Source of the DNA: a virus
IMG/VR virus record: IMGVR_UViG_3300024518_005611
Span: 1 to 37,747 of that record
Length of the DNA stretch: 37,747 nt
Direction: 5' to 3' (one strand)
Shown piece after piece: positions 7,095-13,560 of this stretch (the first letter of the stretch is position 1; every line of letters starts with the position of its first letter). Made by a program: the position numbers and the translations under genes. The notes under the pieces were generated by a model, which did no database searches, had not been told where the DNA came from, and saw nothing but the letters and a program-made list of their open reading frames with translations.

Positions 7095-7483
7095 CGCCAT
7101 ACTGGCGTTTTCCGATTAATTGGATATAAATCCCTATTCGTAGGCATCCAAAAAAATTAGCGGATAACAGTCACAGTTTTATTTCCCCCAGCGTTTACCT
7201 AGAAGGAAGGTGCCTTAACGATGAAGTATCGCATTTATACCTGTTTTACAAAACATAATTTTTTGAAGGAATGGTCTCACTTGCAAGGTTCACTGTTGAG
7301 GTTCGACTATTGGTTATTTTGTCGCCAACAAACACCGTTGTGATAGCACACCAATTCGGGCGAGGAAGGATGCCCACGGAACCAGACGCAATGCGTCTAT
7401 CTGATCACTACTCAGCTTCGGTATCCTGCTAATTTAATAGCCAGGAACACGGCCCGTTGGTGAGTCAGAAAGAATTCTCTTTC
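7075..7483. other. Hairpin-rich intergenic region without a convincing gene
   Basis: About 400 nt with no long frame on either strand. It holds three clean short stems: 7093-7109 (AACGCCA/TGGCGTT, 3-nt loop), 7384-7398 (AGACGCA/TGCGTCT) and 7467-7484 (AGAAAGA/TCTTTCT, 4-nt loop, touching the stop of the minus-strand gene at 7484). The base composition looks more GC-rich and less AT-skewed than the genes around it. No tRNA, tmRNA, RNase P or SRP RNA could be matched by eye. A minus-strand GTATAAATG resembles a late promoter near 7235. It may encode a structured RNA or be a remnant; I cannot decide. Confidence 0.5.
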
Positions 7484-7484
7484 T
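7467..7484 (-). terminator. Hairpin directly after the stop of the 7484-7852 gene
   Basis: AGAAAGA/TCTTTCT, 7-bp stem with ATTC loop, overlapping the TAA stop of the minus-strand gene. No U tract follows, so it may be a weak terminator or an RNA 3'-end stabiliser. Confidence 0.35.
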
Positions 7485-7852
7485 TATGCAACCGCTACTT
7501 CGAGCGGCATTGACTCTATATTATGTTTTATATTCTTTGCTTTCGCTTCGCGTCTTTGCTTTTCTACGTCTTTGATTAGTTTGTGGAGATTTGGAACAAC
7601 ATCTGTTCGTAATATCTCTAAACTGTTTCGCGTCTTAGGTATGATTATTTTCACTCCATCCCGCACAATCGTTTCTGTTGTTGTTACTGGAGTGTTCCAA
7701 TACTGTCTAAATTCTTCTGATTTTTTATCTAATTGTTTCAGTTCTTTTAATTCTAAATCATTGTCGGTTGCAAAATTTGACAACGTTATCCAATTTAAAA
7801 TAGAATAATTATCCAACGTATCAAATAGTTGATTGATACGTTGGGAGGGCAT
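7484..7852 (-). CDS. Hypothetical protein, late unit
   Basis: A 122-residue protein that I do not recognise. The N-terminal half is mixed (RINQLFDTLDNYSILNWITL), the middle has a short beta-like stretch (ETIVRDGVKIIIPKT), and the C-terminal third is a charged, probably coiled helix (KLIKDVEKQRREAKAKN). Its ATG lies directly after the stop of the FmdB-like gene (7853), so the two are probably translationally coupled and share the late promoter at 8085-8092. It does not carry the C-terminal tag shared by the genes just upstream. Confidence 0.65.
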   Translation of the reverse strand: MPSQRINQLFDTLDNYSILNWITLSNFATDNDLELKELKQLDKKSEEFRQYWNTPVTTTETIVRDGVKIIIPKTRNSLEILRTDVVPNLHKLIKDVEKQRREAKAKNIKHNIESMPLEVAVA

Positions 7853-8062
7853 TTATTTGCCCGGATCCGTTGATATGTTGAACATGGATGTTGGATTACT
7901 AACTCCCAGTCCACCTATGCGGAAGCTAGTGCCTGGCACAATAATGCGCTTTACCGTTCCCTTCTTGCACAGTTTACATTTCTTTAACGGCTCATCGTGC
8001 ACGCTTTGTGTTTCTTCAAAACGCTCCTCACATTTTTTACATTCATATGTAAATGTTGCCAT
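7853..8062 (-). CDS. FmdB-like zinc ribbon protein
   Basis: A 69-residue protein with the FmdB/CxxC-CxxC pattern: YECKKCEERFEETQS at the N-terminus, DEPLKKCKLC about 17 residues on, then a VKRII strand and a glycine-rich FRIGGLG end. The four cysteines should bind one zinc ion. Members are common in bacteria and phages and are called putative regulatory proteins, but their biochemical role is poorly known. GGAG precedes the ATG by about 9 nt, and a perfect late promoter lies 23 nt before it, so it is expected late rather than with the early operon in front of it. Confidence 0.85.
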   Translation of the reverse strand: MATFTYECKKCEERFEETQSVHDEPLKKCKLCKKGTVKRIIVPGTSFRIGGLGVSNPTSMFNISTDPGK

Positions 8063-8084
8063 TTTTATTTCTCCAAATCGAGTT

Positions 8085-8092
8085 TATTTATA
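8085..8092 (-). promoter_or_regulatory. T4-type late promoter for FmdB-like gene
   Basis: Perfect TATAAATA on the minus strand, 23 nt before the ATG at 8062. It overlaps the TAA stop codon of the upstream tagged gene, so a late unit is embedded at the end of the early operon. Confidence 0.8.
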
Positions 8093-8678
8093 CGATGAAC
8101 TTCATAGCACGGTCGTAGTTGTCTTCGTGACTATCGTCAACTGTTATTTTACATTCACCATCACTGAAAATAACTGAACGAAATACAACAGTTGGCTCTG
8201 GTAAATCAGCAAATGCTGCACTCGTGTACATTACTATCGCAGTACGTACCATCTCCTTTGCGTAATTTTCCTTCCTTTCAATTGGTAGGGTTGATTTAAC
8301 ATGCGCCCAAATTTTTTGGTATAACATCTCACTACCCAAACCATCAGTATCCATCTCACGGGCAAGTTGTAACATGTCATCTATAGTATACCACATTTCA
8401 GTAACCTGTCCCTTACTACCAATTTGATTAGTACCAATTCTACGAAGTCCAATATTTTCACCGTGTGGTGTAGGAAGACATGACGATTCTTCATACTGAA
8501 GGAATCCTTCGTTGGTTTTCTTCATACAAGCAGGAAGAGGTACTTCTTTTTCAGCCTCACAAGCTGCTAATGCCTCATCGCGTCTTTGTTGTTGTGATTT
8601 CAAATCAGCAATACATTCTTGTATTAATTGAGCACCGAGTTCTTCTTCATTAACCAAATTTTCGTATTCTTGCTCCAT
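8088..8678 (-). CDS. Hypothetical protein with shared C-terminal tag (196 aa)
   Basis: The N-terminal 45 residues are a charged helix rich in Glu/Gln, followed by a region with four cysteines (ACEAEKEVPLPAC, SSC) and a folded-looking domain (EMWYTIDDMLQLAREM, then EMVRTAIVMYTSAAFADL). No family is recognised. It ends SHEDNYDRAMKFIV, one of seven copies of a common C-terminal peptide in this operon. The start codon overlaps the stop of the preceding gene by one nucleotide (TAATG), implying coupled translation. It is the last gene of the early gp55 operon; its stop codon overlaps a late promoter. Confidence 0.8.
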   Translation of the reverse strand: MEQEYENLVNEEELGAQLIQECIADLKSQQQRRDEALAACEAEKEVPLPACMKKTNEGFLQYEESSCLPTPHGENIGLRRIGTNQIGSKGQVTEMWYTIDDMLQLAREMDTDGLGSEMLYQKIWAHVKSTLPIERKENYAKEMVRTAIVMYTSAAFADLPEPTVVFRSVIFSDGECKITVDDSHEDNYDRAMKFIV

Positions 8679-8989
8679 TATTTTATTATCTCCATTGCAT
8701 TATTGTATGAATCTTCGTCTTGTATTCTCTTTAAAAATTTCTTTGTGTCTTGTGCTAATTTTTTTGTTTCTTTGGGTGAGACTTGATCAGTCTCAATCGA
8801 CCCAAATAGTTCAAATATGTCTTCTATACTATCGTTGTCACTAGCTACGTAATCTATCGCTTGCTCTGTATTGTCAGGTGCAACATCTTTTCCAACATTC
8901 AATACAGCATCCGCTATATCGATTAAATTGTTTGCATTTTGAACAACAGCTTCACACTCTTCTATTGATTTAAATATTTCGTCATTCAT
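8678..8989 (-). CDS. Hypothetical acidic protein with shared C-terminal tag (103 aa)
   Basis: A very acidic, probably all-helical protein (EECEAVVQNANNLIDIADAV near the N-terminus, then VASDNDSIEDIFELFGSIE). The C-terminal part turns basic (KETKKLAQDTKKFLKRI) before the tag DEDSYNNAMEIIK. It overlaps the upstream gene by 4 nt (ATGA) and the downstream gene by 1 nt. Function unknown; such small acidic phage proteins are often regulators or inhibitors of host proteins, but nothing specific supports that here. Confidence 0.8.
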   Translation of the reverse strand: MNDEIFKSIEECEAVVQNANNLIDIADAVLNVGKDVAPDNTEQAIDYVASDNDSIEDIFELFGSIETDQVSPKETKKLAQDTKKFLKRIQDEDSYNNAMEIIK

Positions 8990-9210
8990 TTTATCACCGT
9001 CATCGCTCGGTTGTAATTCTCATTATATCCTTCGTCACCTTCCAACAAACGAAGTTCATTTGGATATAGTTCAATTACAACACCACTGATATTTCTTTTA
9101 ACTAATATGTAAGATCCGTCAACGTTAATAACCTCACCAATACGATCGTCATCAAATTCTTTGCCAGTCGGCGGCAATATTTCAACAAAATTGCCTTCTT
9201 TAATTATCAT
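8986..9210 (-). CDS. Hypothetical small beta protein with shared C-terminal tag (74 aa)
   Basis: The first 55 residues look like a small SH3/KOW-type barrel (GNFVEILPP, DRIGEVINVDGSYILVKR, then VVIELYPNELRLL), a fold often used to bind nucleic acid or protein. The tail is NENYNRAMTVIK, the shared tag. It starts 11 nt inside the end of the RuvC-like gene and ends in an ATGA overlap with the next gene. Fold is inferred from pattern only. Confidence 0.78.
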   Translation of the reverse strand: MIIKEGNFVEILPPTGKEFDDDRIGEVINVDGSYILVKRNISGVVIELYPNELRLLEGDEGYNENYNRAMTVIK

Positions 9211-9688
9211 TATTCATATCCTCTAATGTTCTTCCGAGCCAATAAGCATCGGTTAAATCTAACAAACCTGTACTCTTCTTCACCCCTAATTCGTCGAAAG
9301 TTTTACGGACATCATTTGGGAGATGTTCCAACAATGCTACCTTTTTAGCATTGCCCTTTCCTGTAGCAAATTTCTTAATTGTTCCAATTGGAACAACTCT
9401 CACATCATATCCACGACCATGTTTCAACTGTGTTATAATTGAGAATTGCAATCCTGCCAAATCTCTAGTGGCGTTTCCAAAGCTTGAAAATGATAGTGAT
9501 TCTAATGCAACAACATCAGGTTCGTGATCGCTATATATTTGACATAACTTCAGAATAACTTCCCAAGTCCGCAAATATATGTCTTTGCTCTTATCAGTCT
9601 TAAACGTTTCACAATGTAACATTTGACTGTCTTTCATAACGACTATTCCGGTACATGTAAAACTTTGATCTACGGCTAATATCTTCAT
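9200..9688 (-). CDS. ruvC: RuvC-like Holliday junction resolvase
   Basis: A 162-residue protein with the RuvC/RNase H-like pattern: AVDQSFTCTG with Asp7, VVALESLSF with Glu63, a GTIKKFATGKGNAKK element, and a C-terminal DLTDAYWLG with Asp144 and Asp147, together providing the metal-binding acidic residues. It should cut four-way DNA junctions formed during recombination or replication, clearing DNA for packaging. T4 uses the unrelated endonuclease VII (gp49) for this. It lies in the operon with gp46/gp47, surrounded by tagged small proteins, but has no tag itself (ends EDMNNDN). The start ATG follows a GGGA very closely. Confidence 0.87.
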   Translation of the reverse strand: MKILAVDQSFTCTGIVVMKDSQMLHCETFKTDKSKDIYLRTWEVILKLCQIYSDHEPDVVALESLSFSSFGNATRDLAGLQFSIITQLKHGRGYDVRVVPIGTIKKFATGKGNAKKVALLEHLPNDVRKTFDELGVKKSTGLLDLTDAYWLGRTLEDMNNDN

Positions 9689-9721
9689 TCCCTTATTTAG
9701 AGGGTAAAAGGAGGCGCTATA

Positions 9722-9916
9722 CTATAGTATTCCCATTGCATGATCGTATGCATCTTCGTCGCTGAATCCGTCTTTATCAAGAACCCAATCTTCACCGTCC
9801 CATACCACCGGCAAGAAATTCTTATCGGTGACGTCAATAATTTTTCCGTGGATTTGAATGATATAATTCTTATCTTGTGAATTCACCACACCATCTTTTA
9901 CGGTTATGTTGCTCAC
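9722..9916 (-). CDS. Hypothetical small protein with shared C-terminal tag (64 aa)
   Basis: A 64-residue protein: beta-like N-terminal part (NYIIQIHGKIIDVTD), a WDGEDWVLDKDG element, then the tag EDAYDHAMGIL. It overlaps the upstream tagged gene by 4 nt and is followed by a 33-nt gap before RuvC. No family recognised. The GxDW element resembles the strand-turn-Trp motif of its two upstream neighbours, suggesting the three arose by duplication (inference). Confidence 0.75.
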   Translation of the reverse strand: MSNITVKDGVVNSQDKNYIIQIHGKIIDVTDKNFLPVVWDGEDWVLDKDGFSDEDAYDHAMGIL

Positions 9917-10119
9917 AATATCCTCTTAACTCTGTCGTAGGCTTCAATAGGATCGAAAGTGTCCTTTTTCGGTGTCAACTCTGCTGGATCGGTTACTTTT
10001 AACCAACGTCCAACCCAAACATAAGTTTCATTGTGAGTGGTATCGTGCCATCTCTGTCCAACATAAGGTGATTGAGGTGCAATGTTTGTGTGAGTTACAT
10101 TCTTTATTTGGAGAGTCAT
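9913..10119 (-). CDS. Hypothetical small protein with tail-fibre-like motif and variant tag (68 aa)
   Basis: Residues about 15-42 read SPYVGQRWHDTTHNETYVWVGRWL, with the pattern P-x-x-G-x-x-W-x-D-T...V-x-x-G-x-W that is repeated in phage tail and baseplate proteins, including the giant protein of this window (for example near 27000-27090). The tail IEAYDRVKRIL is the most divergent copy of the shared tag (VK replaces AM). It overlaps both neighbours by 4 nt. A stand-alone single-motif protein of this kind is unusual; function unknown. Confidence 0.75.
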   Translation of the reverse strand: MTLQIKNVTHTNIAPQSPYVGQRWHDTTHNETYVWVGRWLKVTDPAELTPKKDTFDPIEAYDRVKRIL

Positions 10120-10340
10120 ATTACACCCATTGCATAATCATATGCTTCAATTGGATTATCTTTCATGACATCAAGCTGTTGTTGTATATGAGAAGAAAAT
10201 AGAAGCCATCTACAACCATCGTATACATATTGTGTTGTGTCATAACTTGGTGTGAATACTACTGTAAAGTAGTCACCAACAACAGCATTTGCAGGAAATG
10301 TAATGGTTGATTTGGAAGTTATTAATATGTTTGGTATCAT
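10116..10340 (-). CDS. Hypothetical small protein with shared C-terminal tag (74 aa)
   Basis: A beta-rich protein (ILITSKSTITFPANAVVGDYFTVVF... QYVYDGCRWLLF) related in layout to the 68-residue neighbour: a VGD element, a TTQYVYDG strand and a terminal tryptophan. A short helix leads to the tag NPIEAYDYAMGVI; the PIEAYD part is identical to the neighbour's, supporting recent duplication of the tail. ATGA overlaps on both sides indicate coupled translation. Function unknown. Confidence 0.77.
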   Translation of the reverse strand: MIPNILITSKSTITFPANAVVGDYFTVVFTPSYDTTQYVYDGCRWLLFSSHIQQQLDVMKDNPIEAYDYAMGVI

Positions 10341-10678
10341 ACCACACCCATTGCCCGATCATAATCTTCTGCTAACGTTGTTGGATTTTTGTAAGTTCCA
10401 TCTGGTCTTAAAAACAACACAAAACCATCAGCATCTCTGCCCGTTTCCCATATAACTTCTACTTCGATCCAAATGCGATCTTTATTTTTTTGATCAAGAC
10501 CAACCATAGCCTCTGCAGATATCATCGTTGTAGCACTCAAATGTAATTGTAAGACACGATTTACTGCATCATGCACAGCATCCCACGTCGCTAAGTCCAG
10601 ATGATCCCAAGACTTAAATTGTTCGGTTTCATCTATAATATCTTCTACAAGATCATTTCTTTGTTGAATTATGCTCAC
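10337..10678 (-). CDS. Hypothetical protein with shared C-terminal tag (113 aa)
   Basis: The N-terminal 60 residues look helical (QQRNDLVEDIIDETEQFKSW, then WDAVHDAVNRVLQLHL), and residues about 68-95 form strands (DRIWIEVEVIWETG, FVLFLRPDGTYKN). It ends LAEDYDRAMGVV, an almost consensus copy of the shared tag. Its start overlaps the gp46 stop by 4 nt, so it is the first tagged protein of the operon and translationally coupled to the nuclease subunit. No family recognised. Confidence 0.78.
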   Translation of the reverse strand: MSIIQQRNDLVEDIIDETEQFKSWDHLDLATWDAVHDAVNRVLQLHLSATTMISAEAMVGLDQKNKDRIWIEVEVIWETGRDADGFVLFLRPDGTYKNPTTLAEDYDRAMGVV

Positions 10679-12447
10679 GCTGCTTCCTCGTTGATATAAC
10701 TAAATCCCTTCGATAATTGAACAACTATTCGTTGATCAAATACACTTTCAAAATCTGCTATATGTGAGATGATATATAGTGATATTTTTTCATCTCGTGA
10801 TTTTATTTTTAACATTCTGGCTGCCGCTTGTTGACCAACAGCATCCAACCCAACATCCAAGAATTCATCCAACATGCATACATTAATTCGACCGTGAATA
10901 TTTTCCAATACGTCTTTAAATGCAAACGCCAAAGCAAGATTAACTCGAGCTCGCTGACCGTTAGATAGGTTACCAAAATCCATTGTTCTTCCGAATTGAG
11001 AAATCTGAGCTGTCATTTCGTGTGTAAATTCCACATTATGAGGCAATCCCAGGTCTTTCAAGTAATGAGTAAGCCTTGAATTCAAGAATGGTATGTTCTT
11101 ATTTAACAATGCTTTACGAACAAAGCTATCTTTTTTGGTTAGCAGCTTCCAAAGGAACTTCTGATGAGTAGATAACTCCGTTAATTCATTGATGGTTTCT
11201 AGGTTAATTGGATCAAGTTCAAGGTCCTGTAATTCTTCTAAAGGTTCGATAAATGGATTTGTAGCTGTCTTTAAATTATCCATTTCTTTTTCTAATGAAG
11301 CTGTCTTACCATTTATATCAATCAATTCTTCAATATCTGATACTACAATTTCTTGATCAAGCTCAGCTTGTTGCAACAATAACCCGTCGATAGCTTTATC
11401 TAGATCATCAAGCTCAGATTTTAACGACTTGAGACTCTTCTTCGCAGCCTTAATCACAATCTTACAATCAGCAATCTTCTGCTTAGCGTCTTTCAACTCT
11501 CGTAAACAATATGGACACTTTTCATCCACCAAATGAGCTAATTCCTGTTCAACATTTGATTGTTCGGTGTTTAATTCACGCATCTCACGTTCAATCTTTC
11601 CAGCTCGGGTATCTGCAACGTCTAGATCCTTCGTTACACCTTCTTGCATATTGATTAATTCTTTCTGACTCTCAATATCAACATTCTCAGCTCTTTTTAA
11701 CTTGGCTTTAATGGTTTTAATCTCTTGTCGATTTGATTTAACCCAATTGACAACACGCATTTCAGCAGATGTAATTTGCTTAGCGTGCCGTTCGTGTTCC
11801 TTTTCAAGTTGTTCAATTCGAGTCTTGTTAAACTTTATCGAAGCATCTGTTGCATTAATTTCCTTCTTCAAAATTACTGCATTTACTGACAAAGTCTTTA
11901 AGTTAAATAATTCTTCAATGATATCAGTCTGGTTAGGTTCGGTTGGGTGTCTTACCTTTAAGTCTAAGAACGGAACATGGTTAGCTGAAATCGCAACAAT
12001 TCGAATGAATAGGTCATAAGGAATCCCTATGATTTCTTCAATCAAATCATTCGTATGTGCCATGCTATCGGGAGTAATATCTTTACCATTTTCGGTCAAT
12101 TTAACCCAATTACCAGCAGCACCGACTTTCTCTTTACGAACTCTCTGAATGTGATAATGCTTACCGTTGGTATCAAAATCAAGTGTTACTTCCATGTTCT
12201 TTTTGTTAATGTTGTTGACAAGATTATCCTTAGAGATATCAGAAAGAGCCTTATCATATAAAGCATAAACGAGTGCATTAACAATTACAGTCTTGCCAAC
12301 ACCGTTGCCACCAACACCAGACGACACGTTGTCAAGATCTTCTCCAGTTATTAAAGTGGTTCCGCCTCTATCAAGATTGATTAAAGTAGTCTTCGCCCCA
12401 TAAGAAAGGAAGTTTCTCATTGTTAAAGTATTGAATGTTATATCCAT
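10675..12447 (-). CDS. 46: Recombination endonuclease subunit gp46 (SbcC/Rad50-like ATPase)
   Basis: A 590-residue SMC-type ATPase. Walker A GGNGVGKT is at residues about 47-54, long coiled coils flank a CPYC zinc hook at 311-314, the ABC signature LSNGQRARVNLALAFAF is near 500 and Walker B VCMLDEF near 530. With gp47 it forms the Mre11/Rad50-type complex that resects double-strand ends for recombination-dependent replication and helps degrade host DNA in T4. It overlaps the gp47 stop by one nucleotide (TGATG). Length is close to T4 gp46 (560 residues). Order 55-47-46 is as in T4. Confidence 0.95.
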   Translation of the reverse strand: MDITFNTLTMRNFLSYGAKTTLINLDRGGTTLITGEDLDNVSSGVGGNGVGKTVIVNALVYALYDKALSDISKDNLVNNINKKNMEVTLDFDTNGKHYHIQRVRKEKVGAAGNWVKLTENGKDITPDSMAHTNDLIEEIIGIPYDLFIRIVAISANHVPFLDLKVRHPTEPNQTDIIEELFNLKTLSVNAVILKKEINATDASIKFNKTRIEQLEKEHERHAKQITSAEMRVVNWVKSNRQEIKTIKAKLKRAENVDIESQKELINMQEGVTKDLDVADTRAGKIEREMRELNTEQSNVEQELAHLVDEKCPYCLRELKDAKQKIADCKIVIKAAKKSLKSLKSELDDLDKAIDGLLLQQAELDQEIVVSDIEELIDINGKTASLEKEMDNLKTATNPFIEPLEELQDLELDPINLETINELTELSTHQKFLWKLLTKKDSFVRKALLNKNIPFLNSRLTHYLKDLGLPHNVEFTHEMTAQISQFGRTMDFGNLSNGQRARVNLALAFAFKDVLENIHGRINVCMLDEFLDVGLDAVGQQAAARMLKIKSRDEKISLYIISHIADFESVFDQRIVVQLSKGFSYINEEAA

Positions 12448-13529
12448 CAGTTTTTATCCGGTGCAAGTTCAGAAGACTTTAATTTTGTGTATATGTTAAC
12501 CAACATATCATTATCAATGTGAGGAGTATCAATATCACCAAGCATACGAAGTACCAGTTCGTCAGTACTCACCCACTCTGTTTCTTCCCAATCCATTTCA
12601 GTTTCAGTTTCGGACATTGCTGCTTGAATTTCAGCAGATTCTTCCATTGTAAATTCACGCAGGTCATATTTTTCAGTATACTTTTCTCGTACTAGAGTAC
12701 TTTCTTCATATGAAATCGGAACATCGACAACACATTTGATTCTGGAGTTAGGATGTATTTTTACATCTCCGTTCAAAAGAGATGTCAAGTCAATTGAGAT
12801 ATATTTTGGACAATCGAGCCAATCTGTGAACTCATACTTTTGTGCAACGTGATCATACGTCATCATACCACGCTCAGTGTCACCAGCATCACCAAAATCC
12901 ATAGGAAAACAGTTTCCCATATAAATGATATTCTTTGCAATTTGGCGTTTGTGAAAGTGACCCGAAATAATATGTCTTGGTCCTTTGAAATCTTTTGGGT
13001 TTGGACCTGTCGGCATTCTTATACCATAACCAGTAACCAAAAATCCTTTGAATTCAAAGTGACCAGCCCAAAAAGGAATATTTAAATACTCCACCATATC
13101 AGCATATTCGTCGTGGAATAGGAATGGAGAGAACAAAGCCTTCCTTTCTATTTCCTCAACAATTCGAGGTTGATCTATGATAATAAAATTATCAAATTCA
13201 GCGAATGGAACAATCGAATGTATTTCTCTAGTGTGACGATGATATAAATCGTGATTACCAATAACAAAATATACTGGCACATTCAATTCATTTAATAGTT
13301 TAGCACCTTGATAAGAATAGTTGAGCGTGGCGATGTTGAGAGAACTTCGGTTCTCATTCCAATCGCCCAAGAAACCTACATAATCGATTTCAGGATCAGC
13401 TGCTACCTTTTCACAGAACCATTTGATAAAATTAATACAATCCTCATTATGAGATTTTGAATTAGATTTCTTTCCAAAATGAATGTCAGTAAAAAATGCG
13501 CCCTTTTTCAGAGTCTTATTTTTAGTCAT
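12447..13529 (-). CDS. 47: Recombination endonuclease subunit gp47 (SbcD/Mre11-like)
   Basis: A 360-residue metallophosphoesterase with the Mre11 motifs in order: FTDIHFG (Asp15, His17), GDWNEN (Asp56), GNHDLYHR (Asn92, His93) and SGHFHKRQ near residue 195, which bind the two manganese ions. It is the nuclease partner of gp46. The C-terminal 100 residues are acidic and presumably hold the Rad50-binding region. T4 gp47 is about 339 residues. An AGAG ribosome binding site precedes the ATG, and a 6-bp hairpin (13538-13554) lies between it and the gp55 stop. Confidence 0.95.
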   Translation of the reverse strand: MTKNKTLKKGAFFTDIHFGKKSNSKSHNEDCINFIKWFCEKVAADPEIDYVGFLGDWNENRSSLNIATLNYSYQGAKLLNELNVPVYFVIGNHDLYHRHTREIHSIVPFAEFDNFIIIDQPRIVEEIERKALFSPFLFHDEYADMVEYLNIPFWAGHFEFKGFLVTGYGIRMPTGPNPKDFKGPRHIISGHFHKRQIAKNIIYMGNCFPMDFGDAGDTERGMMTYDHVAQKYEFTDWLDCPKYISIDLTSLLNGDVKIHPNSRIKCVVDVPISYEESTLVREKYTEKYDLREFTMEESAEIQAAMSETETEMDWEETEWVSTDELVLRMLGDIDTPHIDNDMLVNIYTKLKSSELAPDKN

Positions 13530-13537
13530 TTTTCTCT

Positions 13538-13554
13538 GAAGCGTTTATCGCTTC
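13538..13554 (-). promoter_or_regulatory. Intercistronic hairpin before gp47
   Basis: GAAGCG/CGCTTC, a 6-bp stem with a 5-nt loop, in the 31-nt gap between gp55 and gp47, ending about 8 nt before the gp47 start. It could set the ratio of gp55 to gp47 by affecting translation initiation or RNA processing (inference). Confidence 0.35.
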
Positions 13555-13560
13555 TTATTG

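Noticed and set aside
7159-7169. AGCGGATAACA, identical to part of the lac operator
   Set aside because: An 11-nt match without the symmetric other half; no repressor or sugar genes nearby. Treated as coincidence.
7221-7343. 40-codon plus-strand frame (MKYRIYTCF...) behind AGAAGGAAGG
   Set aside because: It is short, isolated on the opposite strand from all neighbours, has no promoter match and shows no recognisable protein pattern; a chance frame in the hairpin-rich region is more likely.
7201-7400. Possible tRNA, SRP RNA or RNase P RNA (GGTTCGA, GGAAGGA and similar pieces)
   Set aside because: No acceptor or T-arm pairing could be built around the GGTTCGA, and the fragments lack the surrounding conserved order of those RNAs.
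9694-9701. TCTAAATA on the minus strand before RuvC as a late promoter
   Set aside because: It ends only 5 nt before the start codon, so transcription would begin inside the gene; the gene is already served by the upstream early operon.
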